Positions 34,269-43,572 of a stretch of 64,000 bases of DNA are shown here, piece by piece. The position numbers were made by a program, and so were the translations under genes. Below the pieces are notes generated by a model, which saw only the letters and a program-made list of their open reading frames with translations, was not told the origin of the DNA and did not search any database. Source of the DNA: Brevibacterium sp. HMSC07C04 (GTDB lineage Bacteria > Actinomycetota > Actinomycetes > Actinomycetales > Brevibacteriaceae); assembly GCF_001815905.1 (NCBI RefSeq), contig NZ_KV823235.1, forward strand, positions 64,215 through 128,214, in the 5' to 3' direction. Position 1 is the stretch's first letter. The number at the start of each line of letters is the position of its first letter.

Positions 34269-36191
34269 TCAGTCCTCGGACTGCGGCGGATTCTTTTTGC
34301 GCTTGGGCAGCAGAGCAGGTGCCGTGCGCTCGATGCGGTAGTCAATCCGGTTGTCCAGGCTCTCTTCCCATTCGCGGCGCATGCGGTCAGACCAGTCTTC
34401 GTCTGGCACCAATCCGCCTTCGGAAAGATCGTCAACCACAGCTTCGCGCACGTGCTCGGTCAGTGCCTGTGCGCGGCCCAACAGACGCTGACGCTCGATC
34501 AGCTTCTGGTCGAGCTTGAGCGAACGCAGAGTCGCAAAGCACATGAGCAGCAGAATGATGCTGAACGGCAAAGCGGTGGCAAGTGCGCCCGCCTGAATAG
34601 ACTCCAAACCGCCCGACACCAGCAGGGCGATGGCGATCGCACCTTCGAGGAACGCCCACAGAACACGTGTCCACAGCTTCGGATTGGGGTGGCCGCCCGA
34701 GCACAGCATGCACACCACCAGCGAACCGGAGTCTGAGGAGGTGATGAAGAAGATCGTCACCAGAATGATCGCGATGACTGACAGCACACTTCCCAGCGGA
34801 AGCGTGTTCAGCACCTGGAAGAGCGCGCTTTCGGCCACAACGCCTTCGCCGGATGCCTTATCCCACAGGTCTCCCACCGTCAGCTGGCGCAGAATGCCGG
34901 TCGAACCCATCACCGAGAACCACAGGAAGCCGACCGCTGTGGGCACGAAAATGACGCCCATGATGAATTCACGAATTGTGCGGCCGCGAGAAATGCGGGC
35001 GATGAACACGCCGACAAAGGGTGCCCACGAAATCCACCAGCCCCAGTAGAACAGGGTCCAGGAAGAAGCCCAGGTCTGGCCGTCATCGCCAGTGTAGGTG
35101 GCGGTGTCCATCGTCATGTTGAAGAAATCGGCCAGGTAGAAGCCGAGGGACTCCACCAGATTGCGGAAGATGAAAACAGTCGGGCCCAGGATGATGATCG
35201 ACACCAGCAGAACGCCTGCCAGAGTCAGGTTTCCCGTCGAGAGCCACTTAATGCCCTTGCCCAGGCCGCTGACCACGGATGTCGTGGCAAGCAGCGTGAT
35301 GACCACGATGAGCACGACCAGCAGAGTTTCGCTCACCTCGCTGATCAGCCCCATCGACTGCACACCGGCAGCAATCTGCTGGACGCCCAGTCCCAGCGAC
35401 GTAGCGACGCCGAAGATGGTTCCCATGACGGCGACGACGTCAACGGCATCGCCCAGCCAGCCGTGGACGCGTTTGCCCAGGATCGGTTCGAGTGCCCAGC
35501 GGATCGACACGGGGCGTCCGCGGCGGTGAATGCCGTAGGCCAGGGCCAGGCCGATGATGGCGTAGATCGACCACGGGTGCAGGCCCCAGTGGATGAAGGT
35601 TTGGGCCATGCCGTGTTTGGCCAGCTGTTCGGGCCCGCCTTCCCAGCCGGGCTTCGGGTCTGATGTCGCGTAGATCAGCGGTTCCGCCACACCGTAGAAC
35701 ACCAGTCCCACACCCATACCGGCGGCGAACAGCATGGAGAACCAGGGGATCAAGCCGAATTCAGGTTCTTCGTTGTCCCGACCCAATCTGATTCCGCCGT
35801 ACTTGCTCAGCCCGAAGTACAGGGCGAACACGATGAAGATCGCCACCACGAGCATGTACCACCAGCCGAGCGCACTGACGATCCACTCCTGCGCAGTGGT
35901 CAGAACAGTGCCGGTGACATCGGGCAGGGCGATCGCGGCGACCGTGAGGACCGCCGTGATGATGAGCGAGGGCCAGAAGACTCGCGGGGTGACGAAGCCC
36001 CGGCCGATTCTCACGCCCTGCGCGCGCAGCTGCCCCGTAATGCGCAGGTCAGCCGCTTCATTGTCGATGGGGCGGACTTCGCCTGCCTCAGGGTCGAGCG
36101 GGTCGACCAGTGCGACGTCCTCAGATTGGCTGAGTCTGTCTTCTAGGTCTGTGTGGGCGTCGGGGCGTTTGGCCGAATTGTCGGCTGTCAT
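34269..36191 (-). CDS. BCCT-family glycine betaine/choline/carnitine transporter
   Basis: This 640-residue secondary transporter has twelve helices and the family signature GWWISWAPFVGVFIARISRGRT near residue 385. FSMLFAAGMGVGLVFYGVAEP near residue 155 is the glycine-rich helix of the BCCT core, and an aromatic substrate box is likely in WTLFYWGWWISW. Hydrophilic N- and C-terminal tails (residues 1-75 and about 565-640) are long, and in the related BetP such tails sense osmotic stress. GAAAAGGACGAAGG precedes the ATG. Confidence 0.92.
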   Translation of the reverse strand: MTADNSAKRPDAHTDLEDRLSQSEDVALVDPLDPEAGEVRPIDNEAADLRITGQLRAQGVRIGRGFVTPRVFWPSLIITAVLTVAAIALPDVTGTVLTTAQEWIVSALGWWYMLVVAIFIVFALYFGLSKYGGIRLGRDNEEPEFGLIPWFSMLFAAGMGVGLVFYGVAEPLIYATSDPKPGWEGGPEQLAKHGMAQTFIHWGLHPWSIYAIIGLALAYGIHRRGRPVSIRWALEPILGKRVHGWLGDAVDVVAVMGTIFGVATSLGLGVQQIAAGVQSMGLISEVSETLLVVLIVVITLLATTSVVSGLGKGIKWLSTGNLTLAGVLLVSIIILGPTVFIFRNLVESLGFYLADFFNMTMDTATYTGDDGQTWASSWTLFYWGWWISWAPFVGVFIARISRGRTIREFIMGVIFVPTAVGFLWFSVMGSTGILRQLTVGDLWDKASGEGVVAESALFQVLNTLPLGSVLSVIAIILVTIFFITSSDSGSLVVCMLCSGGHPNPKLWTRVLWAFLEGAIAIALLVSGGLESIQAGALATALPFSIILLLMCFATLRSLKLDQKLIERQRLLGRAQALTEHVREAVVDDLSEGGLVPDEDWSDRMRREWEESLDNRIDYRIERTAPALLPKRKKNPPQSED

Positions 36192-36381
36192 CCTTCGTCC
36201 TTTTCTGTCAGCTGATGTCTGGTCAAATCTCCACACTACACAGGCACGGTTTTCGCAGGAGGTTTGCAGACTGTACCGCGTGGACGTTTGGGGCTGGGTT
36301 CTGCCGTTGTCGAAGGCTTACGAGGCGGAGGCCGGTCTGGTCTGCTGCCGCTGTGTCAGTGCCTCATGGCACTCTGTGCAT

Positions 36382-37731
36382 ATGACTTACGAATGCACCG
36401 ACTGCGGCTACCGAAGCCCCAAGTGGCTTGGCCGCTGCCCCAAGTGCGGGGAATGGGGAACTTTGGAAGAGGCCGTCCAGCTGGGTGCTTCTGCCAAGAC
36501 GAAAGCGACTAAGCCGACAGCGCTCACTGCTGCCAAACCCATGACGGAAATCGATCCCGCCTCAGCTCGTGCACGCTCCACGCAGGTCGATGAACTCGAT
36601 CGTGTGCTCGGCGGCGGGTTTGTTCCCGGTGGGGTTGTTCTGCTCGCGGGTGAACCCGGTGTGGGGAAGTCGACTCTGCTGCTGGATGTTGCGGGCAAGG
36701 CCGCTGCGGTCGGGCAGCGGGTTCTCTACGTGACGGGCGAAGAATCCCAGGGGCAGGTGCGCGGTCGCGCGGAGCGAATCGGTGCGGTGCAGTCAAACCT
36801 TCTGCTGGCGGCAGAAACTGACCTCGCCACAGTGCTGGGCCAGATCGAGGCGGTTTCTCCGGACCTTCTGATCGTTGATTCCGTGCAGACCATAGGGTCT
36901 TCGGAGGTCTCCGGGGTTCCCGGAGGTGTCACCCAGGTTCGGGAAGTCGCCGCGTCGCTTATTCGCGAAGCAAAGGTGCGCGGCCTTCCCACTATTCTCG
37001 TAGGCCACATAACCAAGGACGGCAATGTCGCAGGTCCGCGGCTGTTGGAACACCTGGTGGATGTCGTGTGCAGCTTCGAAGGCGACAGACATTCGCGCAT
37101 GCGGATTCTGCGAGCGCTGAAGAACCGCTATGGCACAACTGACGAAGTGGGCCTGTTCGACATGGACGAAACCGGCATCAGCAGTGTGGTTGACCCGGCG
37201 CAGATGTTCGTCGGCTCGTCGAACTCCCCGGGAACCTGTTTGACGGTTGCGCTCGAAGGCAAACGCGCCATGATTGTCGAAATCCAGGCGCTGGTTGATC
37301 CACAGGAGGGCGGCGGGTCACCGCGGCGGGTGGTCAACGGGCTCGACTCTTCCCGTGTCGCTATGAACATCGCCGTTGTCGGCCGCAGTTTGGAACAGAG
37401 CATCAGCGGCCGGAATGACGTCTACGTGTCGACCGTCGGCGGCATCAAACTGTCCGAACCTGCAGTCGATCTGGGCGTGTGCCTGGCCTTAGCCGGGGCA
37501 TATGCCGGCAGACCGCCCAAAGACAGGCTGGTTGCAGTCGGCGAAATCAGCCTCTCGGGTGAAATCCGCCGTGTTCCGGGAATTCAGCAGCGCCTGATCG
37601 AAGCATCTCGGCTGGGATTCAGCCGTGCCATTGTTGCTCAAGGGTCGCTCACCGACATCACGGTGCCGGTGGGCATGCGCGTGGCAGAGTGCACATCACT
37701 GCGCGATGCCGTCGACATCGCCTACAGCTGA
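36382..37731 (+). CDS. radA: DNA repair protein RadA
   Basis: This 449-residue RecA-like ATPase starts with a C4 zinc ribbon (C5, C8, C19, C22 in YECTDCGY...GRCPKC), then Walker A GEPGVGKST near residue 94. The RadA-specific KNRYGTTDEVG motif near residue 251 replaces the usual KNRFG. A Lon-protease-like C-terminal domain lacks the catalytic Ser-Lys pair. RadA drives branch migration in recombination. The ATG is chosen at the zinc ribbon; a much longer frame upstream lies antisense to the BCCT gene. Many actinobacteria carry disA next; here it is absent. Confidence 0.95.
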   Translation: MTYECTDCGYRSPKWLGRCPKCGEWGTLEEAVQLGASAKTKATKPTALTAAKPMTEIDPASARARSTQVDELDRVLGGGFVPGGVVLLAGEPGVGKSTLLLDVAGKAAAVGQRVLYVTGEESQGQVRGRAERIGAVQSNLLLAAETDLATVLGQIEAVSPDLLIVDSVQTIGSSEVSGVPGGVTQVREVAASLIREAKVRGLPTILVGHITKDGNVAGPRLLEHLVDVVCSFEGDRHSRMRILRALKNRYGTTDEVGLFDMDETGISSVVDPAQMFVGSSNSPGTCLTVALEGKRAMIVEIQALVDPQEGGGSPRRVVNGLDSSRVAMNIAVVGRSLEQSISGRNDVYVSTVGGIKLSEPAVDLGVCLALAGAYAGRPPKDRLVAVGEISLSGEIRRVPGIQQRLIEASRLGFSRAIVAQGSLTDITVPVGMRVAECTSLRDAVDIAYS

Positions 37732-37801
37732 TCACTCTGCGCAGTTAGGCCAGGTCCCGGCGGGTATGCGCTGGCCCGCCGCCCCTGAGCAAGAACACAG
37801 C

Positions 37802-38320
37802 TCAGCCAATGGCCTTTGCGTGGCGACGGGCGGTTTCAACGTAGTGCGCTGCTGACTGCGGCAGGAAGTCGAGTTCTTCCTGAGTGAGTTCACGGCGAAC
37901 TTTCGCGGGAGCACCGGCGACAAGCGAACCATCGGGAACTTCTGTGCCTTCCAGCACCAGAGCACCGGCGGCCACAAGACAGTCCTTGCCGATCCGCGCC
38001 CCGTTCATGATGGTGGCGGACATGCCGATGAGCGTGCGATCGCCAATGGTGCTGCCGTGAACAACAGCGCTGTGGCCGACGGTCACGTCGTTGCCGACAG
38101 TGCACGGAAAGTCTTCGTCAGCGTGCAGAACCACATTGTCCTGCAGGTTGGTGCGCTCTCCCACCGAGATCGTCGCGGTGTCACCGCGGACTGAAGCTCC
38201 GTAGAAAGCACTGGAGTCTTCGGCCATGATCACATCGCCGGAAAGAGTGGCTGTCGGAGCGAGAAAAGCGGCGTCGTCAGCTTTCGGGACGCCATTGTCC
38301 AGAGGAATGATGTGTGCCAT
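37802..38320 (-). CDS. gamma-class carbonic anhydrase-like protein
   Basis: This 172-residue left-handed beta-helix protein is built of hexapeptide repeats. It keeps the three metal histidines, in NVVLHADED, VGHSAVVHGS and nearby, as in the gamma carbonic anhydrase/YrdA/PaaY group. The conserved start of the helix is FLAPTATLSGDV. Activity in such short homologues is variable. M. tuberculosis carries a beta-class enzyme (canB) near mutY; here the neighbour is of the gamma class. A TAAGAT box lies six bases before the ATG. Confidence 0.9.
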   Translation of the reverse strand: MAHIIPLDNGVPKADDAAFLAPTATLSGDVIMAEDSSAFYGASVRGDTATISVGERTNLQDNVVLHADEDFPCTVGNDVTVGHSAVVHGSTIGDRTLIGMSATIMNGARIGKDCLVAAGALVLEGTEVPDGSLVAGAPAKVRRELTQEELDFLPQSAAHYVETARRHAKAIG

Positions 38321-38326
38321 GTCACC

Positions 38327-38332
38327 ATCTTA
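38327..38332 (-). promoter_or_regulatory. -10 box, leaderless, of the gamma carbonic anhydrase gene
   Basis: TAAGAT, six bases (GGTGAC), then ATG at 38320 on the minus strand. Confidence 0.5.
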
Positions 38333-38367
38333 GCCAGCAGCGGCCGTGTGGTTCCACCCGCCGGTCC

Positions 38368-39132
38368 TCAGTTCTTGCTGTCCTTCTTGTCTTCCTTACC
38401 GCTCTGGTCTGCTTTGTCGTCCTTTTTGTCCGAGCCGTCTTTGCCGCCTTCATCAGAGTTGTCTTTGCCGTCATTGGGCTTTCCGACAACGGTGAAGTCG
38501 TGCGGCGGGCTAGCCGCGTCACCCAGCTTCACAACCAGCTGGTATTGGCCCGGCTCGAAGCTGTCAGCCGTTTTGTTGCAGTTCTGGTCCGTTGGCACGA
38601 GCGACCACGTCAGCGAGGTCTTCTTCGCAGATCCCGGTGCAAACACCCGCTGTTCGTCCTGTCCCTCACTGGAACACCATGCTGAGTCCCACACGGTTTT
38701 GTCATTCTGCTGAATGATGAACTGCTGCGAAGCAGAGCCGACCTCAATCTGACACTCAGCGCTGTGCTCATTCTTGACGTTGAGAGTCATGGTGGCCTTG
38801 TCGCCGGCCTTGTACTTGTCTTTGTCCATCCCCGCGGTGAGGGTCACCTGATCAGTGGGGCACACGCCGCTGGCTTCATCGCCCTGCGGCCCGGGGGCTT
38901 CTTCCTTCTGCTCGGAGTCCGCTTCTCCAGCAGCCGACTGGGGTTCTTGTTCCGGTTTGGCGGTCTGGTCGCCAGAGCCGGACAGTGCCTGCACAAGCAG
39001 GACGATTCCGACGATGAACAGGGCCAGGATCAACACGGCCAAGCCCAGCACCGTCATGCGGCGGCGTCGATACACTTCGGGAGGATGGCGGCGCACGGGC
39101 GCCGTCGGCCTCGGAGCACTGGAAGGAGTCAT
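38368..39132 (-). CDS. membrane-anchored extracytoplasmic protein, unknown function
   Basis: This 254-residue protein has a basic N-terminus, one transmembrane helix (TVLGLAVLILALFIVGIVLLVQAL, about residues 26-50), an acidic linker, an Ig-like beta domain with four cysteines (about 88-215), and a low-complexity Asp/Lys tail (about 216-254). The domain resembles extracytoplasmic proteins found between radA and mutY in actinobacteria (Rv3587c position). No enzyme motif is visible. Its start codon lies five bases from that of mutY on the other strand. Confidence 0.72.
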   Translation of the reverse strand: MTPSSAPRPTAPVRRHPPEVYRRRRMTVLGLAVLILALFIVGIVLLVQALSGSGDQTAKPEQEPQSAAGEADSEQKEEAPGPQGDEASGVCPTDQVTLTAGMDKDKYKAGDKATMTLNVKNEHSAECQIEVGSASQQFIIQQNDKTVWDSAWCSSEGQDEQRVFAPGSAKKTSLTWSLVPTDQNCNKTADSFEPGQYQLVVKLGDAASPPHDFTVVGKPNDGKDNSDEGGKDGSDKKDDKADQSGKEDKKDSKN

Positions 39133-39136
39133 CCCT

Positions 39137-40183
39137 TTGAGCGTACGTCGCCACACCGCTTCCGTCCGTGGGACACACCGCCGACCGGATGATCTGGAAG
39201 CTCTGCACACCGCGGTGATCGACTGGTTTGCCCGGCACGAGCGCCCACTGCCTTGGCGCAGGCCCGGCACATCCGCGTGGGGTGTTCTGGTGTCCGAGGT
39301 GATGTCGCAGCAGACACCCATGTCCCGTGTGGCACCCCGCTGGACCGAGTGGATGCGCAAGTGGCCCACCCCCGCGGACCTGGCCTCCGCCTCGACTGCG
39401 GATGTTCTTCTGGCCTGGGACACGCTGGGCTATCCTCGGCGCGCACTGCGACTGCAGGAGTGCGCGCGCGTGATTGTCGCCGACCACGGCGGGCAGGTGC
39501 CGAACGATGAGGACACCCTGCTGAGTCTGCCCGGAATCGGGGCCTACACGGCGGCTGCCGTCGCGGGGTTTGCCTTCGGGGCGCGCACGGCGATCCTGGA
39601 CGTCAACATCCGCCGGGTGCTCGCCCGGGCGGTTGACGGCCATGAGCACCCCGGCAGCGCCACAAAGGCCGAGGCGGCCTGGGCCCGGGAACTGCTCCCG
39701 CAGGAACCGCAGCAGTCTGTCCGCTGGAATGCCGGGACCATGGAGCTTGGCGCTTTGGTGTGTACATCTCGCAGCCCGCGGTGCGAAGACTGCCCGCTGC
39801 TTTCAAGCTGCGCTTGGGTGTTGGCGGGCAAGCCGTCCAGTCCAGAGCGCAAACCGAAAACCCAGGCCTGGCACGGAACCGACCGTCAGCTGCGCGGAGC
39901 GATCATGGGTCTGCTGCGCACTGCCCACGGATGTCCCGTGCGTGCGGATCTGCTTGTCGCAGACACCGTCGATTTCGATGTGGACGCGAATCTTGTGCTG
40001 CCGACCGAGGTGCAGGATGGGATTGCGAAAGTGCGTCGCCTAGCTGACGGCACGAGGGTTTCGCGCCTCATTGACGACCTTGAGGCCGATGGGCTGCTGT
40101 GCCGACAGCCGCCAGAACAGCCGGGAGCGCACAACGGCAGCGTTCTCACGCTTCCGCAGGGGCAGACTCGGTCAGATCGATGA
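39137..40183 (+). CDS. mutY: A/G-specific adenine glycosylase
   Basis: This 348-residue HhH-GPD glycosylase removes adenine mispaired with 8-oxoguanine. Catalytic Glu is in VSEVMSQQT near residue 37, the helix-hairpin-helix is LPGIGAYTAAAV, and catalytic Asp is in AILDVNIRRV. The 4Fe-4S ligands are in CTSRSPRCEDCPLLSSC (Cys spacing 6-2-5). No separate NUDIX domain is obvious; a winged-helix-like C-terminus follows. The start is TTG at 39137, because GGAAGGAG sits eight bases before it; the frame is open further upstream but antisense to the neighbouring gene. Confidence 0.93.
   Translation: MSVRRHTASVRGTHRRPDDLEALHTAVIDWFARHERPLPWRRPGTSAWGVLVSEVMSQQTPMSRVAPRWTEWMRKWPTPADLASASTADVLLAWDTLGYPRRALRLQECARVIVADHGGQVPNDEDTLLSLPGIGAYTAAAVAGFAFGARTAILDVNIRRVLARAVDGHEHPGSATKAEAAWARELLPQEPQQSVRWNAGTMELGALVCTSRSPRCEDCPLLSSCAWVLAGKPSSPERKPKTQAWHGTDRQLRGAIMGLLRTAHGCPVRADLLVADTVDFDVDANLVLPTEVQDGIAKVRRLADGTRVSRLIDDLEADGLLCRQPPEQPGAHNGSVLTLPQGQTRSDR
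39140..39145 (-). promoter_or_regulatory. -10 box of the membrane-anchored protein gene, inside mutY
   Basis: TACGCT on the minus strand is seven bases from the ATG at 39132. It lies within the first codons of mutY. Confidence 0.4.
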
Positions 40184-40754
40184 TCATGCGCTTATTGCCC
40201 AGAGTGTTCGGCTTGACGCGGGCAAGGTCGAGAAACTCAGCGGTTCCTTCGTCAGTTGAGTGAAGGAGCTCTTGGAACACGGTTGGGGAAACCGGGATGC
40301 CCGAAATCTGCTCAAAGCCCAGACTGGTGAAGAACTCGGTTTCAAAGGTCAGGCAGAAGACTTTTTTGATGCCCATGATGCGGGCCTCTTCCAGCAGCGT
40401 GGTGATGAGGGTGCGCCCCACTCCCCTGCGTCGGTAGTCCGCACTTGTGGCAACTGTGCGGACCTCGGCGATTTCATCCCAGAAAACGTGCAGGGCGGCA
40501 CAGCCGGCCAGGGTTTCAGTGCCGTCTTCGTGGATATCGACGATCACCCGGAACTGCTGCAGGGCCTCAAAAAAGCTGACCATGTCCTTTGCCACCAAGA
40601 CGCGCTCATCGACCAGCGGCTGGGTCAGCGCATTGATCTTCGCAGCATCGCCTGCCCGCGCCCTGCGCAGGCAGAGGCCGCTTTCGAGTCTGATCGGCGC
40701 ATACGCATGTGACAGCTGCCGGGCAATGGGGTCTGCGGGGGTGTTGGCGGACAT
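40146..40754 (-). CDS. argA: short-form N-acetylglutamate synthase (GNAT family), ArgA-like
   Basis: This 202-residue GNAT protein has the acetyl-CoA-binding motif YRRRGVGRTLITTLL (about residues 106-120) preceded by EVRTVAT. The pattern KVFCLTFETEFFTSLGFEQI is typical of the NAGS-type group that includes M. tuberculosis Rv2747, a short ArgA lacking the kinase-like domain. It would make N-acetylglutamate for arginine synthesis; no arg genes are adjacent. The 3' end overlaps mutY by 38 bases on the opposite strand. Confidence 0.82.
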   Translation of the reverse strand: MSANTPADPIARQLSHAYAPIRLESGLCLRRARAGDAAKINALTQPLVDERVLVAKDMVSFFEALQQFRVIVDIHEDGTETLAGCAALHVFWDEIAEVRTVATSADYRRRGVGRTLITTLLEEARIMGIKKVFCLTFETEFFTSLGFEQISGIPVSPTVFQELLHSTDEGTAEFLDLARVKPNTLGNKRMIIDLTESAPAEA

Positions 40755-40760
40755 GCCCTC

Positions 40761-40766
40761 AGTGTA
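40761..40766 (-). promoter_or_regulatory. -10 box, leaderless, of argA
   Basis: TACACT, then GAGGGC, then ATG at 40754. GAGG lies three to six bases before the ATG, so a weak ribosome binding site is possible. Confidence 0.45.
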
Positions 40767-40767
40767 G

Positions 40768-40803
40768 AAGGACCCGCGAACGGCGTTTCGTTCGCGGGTC
40801 CTT
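40768..40803 (-). terminator. terminator of clpC
   Basis: A 15-bp stem (AAGGACCCGCGAACG with its complement) with a six-base loop lies 12 bases after the clpC stop. The T run is short, and it overlaps the argA promoter side. Confidence 0.72.
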
Positions 40804-40815
40804 CCTCAGAGTCGA

Positions 40816-43440
40816 CTAGAGCCGATCCGTGTCAGTGGAGGTTTCTGCCCCAGCTTCGTAGGCTGTGCCCCCATCCGAGCTGTCGTCAATGCTGTGCGAA
40901 GCGGCGGCATTGGCCGGTCCGGCTTCTGCGATAGCACCGGTTTCGTCTTCGTCATCAACGCCGACTTTGACGGGTACGCGGTTTTCGCTGACGCCCTTGA
41001 AAGTGAATTCGGCGTCTGCGCCTTCGCCTTCGACATCGACGTAGATGGTCTGTCCGGGCCGGATTTCGTTGAACAGAATCCGCTCGGACAGCGGGTCTTC
41101 GACTTCGCGTGCAATCGTGCGGCGCAGTGGGCGCGCGCCGAGCACCGGGTCGAAACCGCGATCGGCAAGCACCTGGCGAGCTTCCTGAGTCACTTCGATC
41201 GTCATGGACTGGTCGGCCAGACGGTCGCTTAGGCGGTTGATGAACAGGTCGACGATCTTGATGATGTCTTCCTTGTTCAGCTGCGGGAACACGATGGTGT
41301 CGTCAACACGGTTGAGGAACTCAGGGCGGAAGTGCTGTTTGAGCTCTTCGGACACCCGCTGCTTCATGCGGTCGTACGATGCGTCGGCATCGCCTTCGAC
41401 CTGGAAGCCCATGGGTGTGCCGCGGTTGATTTCGCGGGTTCCCAGGTTGGTGGTCATGATGATGATCGTGTTCTTGAAGTCGATTTCGCGGCCCTGGGAG
41501 TCTGTCAGACGACCGTCTTCCAGAATCTGCAGCAGCGAGTTGAAGATATCGGCGTGCGCCTTTTCGACTTCGTCGAACAGCACAACCGAGAACGGGTTGC
41601 GGCGAACCTTTTCGGTCAGCTGCCCACCCTCGTCGTAGCCGACGTAGCCGGGAGGCGAACCGAACAGGCGGGACACCGTGTGCTTCTCGGAGAATTCCGA
41701 CATGTCCAGCGTGATCAGTGCAGACTCATCGCCGAACAGGAATTCGGCCAGGGCCTTGGCCAGTTCGGTCTTGCCGACACCGGTGGGACCGGCGAAGATG
41801 AACGAACCAGAGGGACGGCGCGGGTCTTTCAGGCCTGCGCGGGTACGGCGAATAGCACGCGAGATCGACTTGACGGCTTCCTTCTGGCCGATGATCCGCT
41901 TGTGCAGTTCGTCTTCCATGCGCAGCAGACGCGAAGACTCTTCTTCTGTGAGCTTGAAGACCGGAATTCCGGTGGACTGTGCCAGGACTTCCGCAATGAG
42001 CTCTTCGTCGACGATTGCCCCGGCACCCTGGTTTTTCTTCTTCCAGTCCTTTTCGGCGCTGTCACGCTGCTCCGTCAGGTCCATTTCCTCCTGGCGGGCG
42101 TTTGCGGCGGTTTCGAAGTCCTGCTTGCTGATCGCATCTTCTTTGCGCTTCTTGGCGTCGGCGATCTTGTCGTCGAGCTCTTTGAGCTCAGACGGCTGGG
42201 ACATGCGGGTGATGCGCAGCTTCGCGCCGGCTTCGTCAATCAGGTCGATTGCCTTATCCGGCAGGAACCTGTCGTTGATGTAGCGGTCCGAGAGGTTGAC
42301 TGCCGCGGCCAGCGCTCCGTCCGTGATGGTCACCTTGTGGTGGTTTTCGTACTTGTCGCGCAGGCCCTTCATGATCTTGATGGCGTCCGACAGTGTGGGT
42401 TCGGGCACCTGGATGGGCTGGAAGCGACGTTCGAGCGCGGCGTCCTTTTCGATGTTCTTGCGGTACTCATCGAGTGTTGTCGCACCGATCGTCTGCAGTT
42501 CACCGCGGGCGAGCATCGGCTTGAGGATCGAGGCGGCATCGATTGCGCCTTCTGCCGCACCGGCTCCTACGAGCGTGTGGATTTCGTCAATGAACAGGAT
42601 GATGTCGCCGCGGGTGCGGATCTCTTTGAGCACCTTCTTCAGGCGCTCTTCGAAGTCGCCGCGGTAGCGGGATCCGGCCACGAGGGAGCCGAGGTCCAGC
42701 GTGTACAGCTGCTTGTCCTGCAGCGGTTCGGGAACATCGCCGGCGACGATCGCCTGTGCGAGGCCTTCCACCACCGCGGTCTTGCCGACGCCCGGTTCGC
42801 CGATGAGCACCGGGTTGTTTTTGGTTCGGCGGGAAAGAACCTGCATTACGCGGTTCTGCTGTTCACGACGACCGATGACGGGGTCGAGGCTGCCTTCGCG
42901 GGCTGCCTGTGTCAGGTTGCGGCCGAACTGGTCCAAGACGAGCGAACCGGACGGCTGGCCCTCTTCGCGGCCCCCGGATCCGGCGGTTGCAGGCTCTTTG
43001 CCCTGGTAGCCGGAGATGAGCTTGATGACTTCCTGGCGCACGCGCGGAAGGTCGGCGCCGAGCTTGACCAGCACCTGCGCGGCAACGCCCTCGCCTTCGC
43101 GAATGAGGCCCAGCAGAATGTGCTCTGTGCCGATATAGGTGTGGCCCAGCTGCAGGGCTTCGCGAAGCGAGAGTTCGAGGACTTTCTTAGCCCGCGGGGT
43201 GAAGGGAATGTGGCCGGAGGGGGCCTGCTGGCCTTCGCCGATGATTTCAGTGACCTGGCTGCGCACCTGCTCGAGCGAGATGTCCAGGCTTTCGAGTGCC
43301 TTGGCGGCAATGCCTTCGCCTTCGTGAATGAGGCCGAGCAGGATGTGTTCCGTGCCGATGTAGTTGTGTTTGAGCAGCTTGGCTTCTTCCTGAGCCAAGA
43401 CCACTACTCGTCGGGCACGGTCGGTAAACCGTTCGAACAT
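40816..43440 (-). CDS. clpC: ATP-dependent Clp protease ATP-binding subunit ClpC
   Basis: This 874-residue AAA+ unfoldase feeds substrates to ClpP. It has the double Clp-N repeat (1-145), a first AAA+ domain with Walker A GEPGVGKT (214-221), a UVR-type middle domain near 425-460, and a second AAA+ domain with GPTGVGKT near residue 554 plus the [12 protein letters not shown] pore segment. About 50 acidic, low-complexity residues extend past the D2 small domain. GGAGGG lies before the ATG. Gene order lysS-lsr2-clpC is conserved in actinobacteria. Confidence 0.97.
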   Translation of the reverse strand: MFERFTDRARRVVVLAQEEAKLLKHNYIGTEHILLGLIHEGEGIAAKALESLDISLEQVRSQVTEIIGEGQQAPSGHIPFTPRAKKVLELSLREALQLGHTYIGTEHILLGLIREGEGVAAQVLVKLGADLPRVRQEVIKLISGYQGKEPATAGSGGREEGQPSGSLVLDQFGRNLTQAAREGSLDPVIGRREQQNRVMQVLSRRTKNNPVLIGEPGVGKTAVVEGLAQAIVAGDVPEPLQDKQLYTLDLGSLVAGSRYRGDFEERLKKVLKEIRTRGDIILFIDEIHTLVGAGAAEGAIDAASILKPMLARGELQTIGATTLDEYRKNIEKDAALERRFQPIQVPEPTLSDAIKIMKGLRDKYENHHKVTITDGALAAAVNLSDRYINDRFLPDKAIDLIDEAGAKLRITRMSQPSELKELDDKIADAKKRKEDAISKQDFETAANARQEEMDLTEQRDSAEKDWKKKNQGAGAIVDEELIAEVLAQSTGIPVFKLTEEESSRLLRMEDELHKRIIGQKEAVKSISRAIRRTRAGLKDPRRPSGSFIFAGPTGVGKTELAKALAEFLFGDESALITLDMSEFSEKHTVSRLFGSPPGYVGYDEGGQLTEKVRRNPFSVVLFDEVEKAHADIFNSLLQILEDGRLTDSQGREIDFKNTIIIMTTNLGTREINRGTPMGFQVEGDADASYDRMKQRVSEELKQHFRPEFLNRVDDTIVFPQLNKEDIIKIVDLFINRLSDRLADQSMTIEVTQEARQVLADRGFDPVLGARPLRRTIAREVEDPLSERILFNEIRPGQTIYVDVEGEGADAEFTFKGVSENRVPVKVGVDDEDETGAIAEAGPANAAASHSIDDSSDGGTAYEAGAETSTDTDRL

Positions 43441-43512
43441 TAGCCCTCCTGGGTCGCTGTACGGTTCGCAATTTCTAGCACTTTAACCACGCGGAAGCGG
43501 GTTTTATTGCGA

Positions 43513-43550
43513 TTTCGCCCTCAGCCGAAGCGTTTCGGCTGAGGGCGAAA
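43513..43550 (-). terminator. terminator of the lsr2 transcript
   Basis: A 17-bp perfect stem (TTTCGCCCTCAGCCGAA with its complement) around a four-base loop lies 23 bases after the lsr2 stop. AT-rich stem ends and AATAAAA follow on the minus strand. Confidence 0.7.
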
Positions 43551-43572
43551 TTCTGCTGGTGCCCGTTTGGGA

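Noticed and set aside
35734-36381. 216 extra codons in front of radA
   Set aside because: The RadA zinc ribbon begins at 36382, and the extra codons are antisense to the BCCT gene.
37758-37781. 7-bp GC hairpin between radA and the carbonic anhydrase as a terminator
   Set aside because: The stem is short, the loop is ten bases and no T run follows on either strand.
41332-43443. 703-codon plus-strand frame opposite clpC
   Set aside because: ClpC is certain on the minus strand, and the antisense frame is a product of third-position GC bias.
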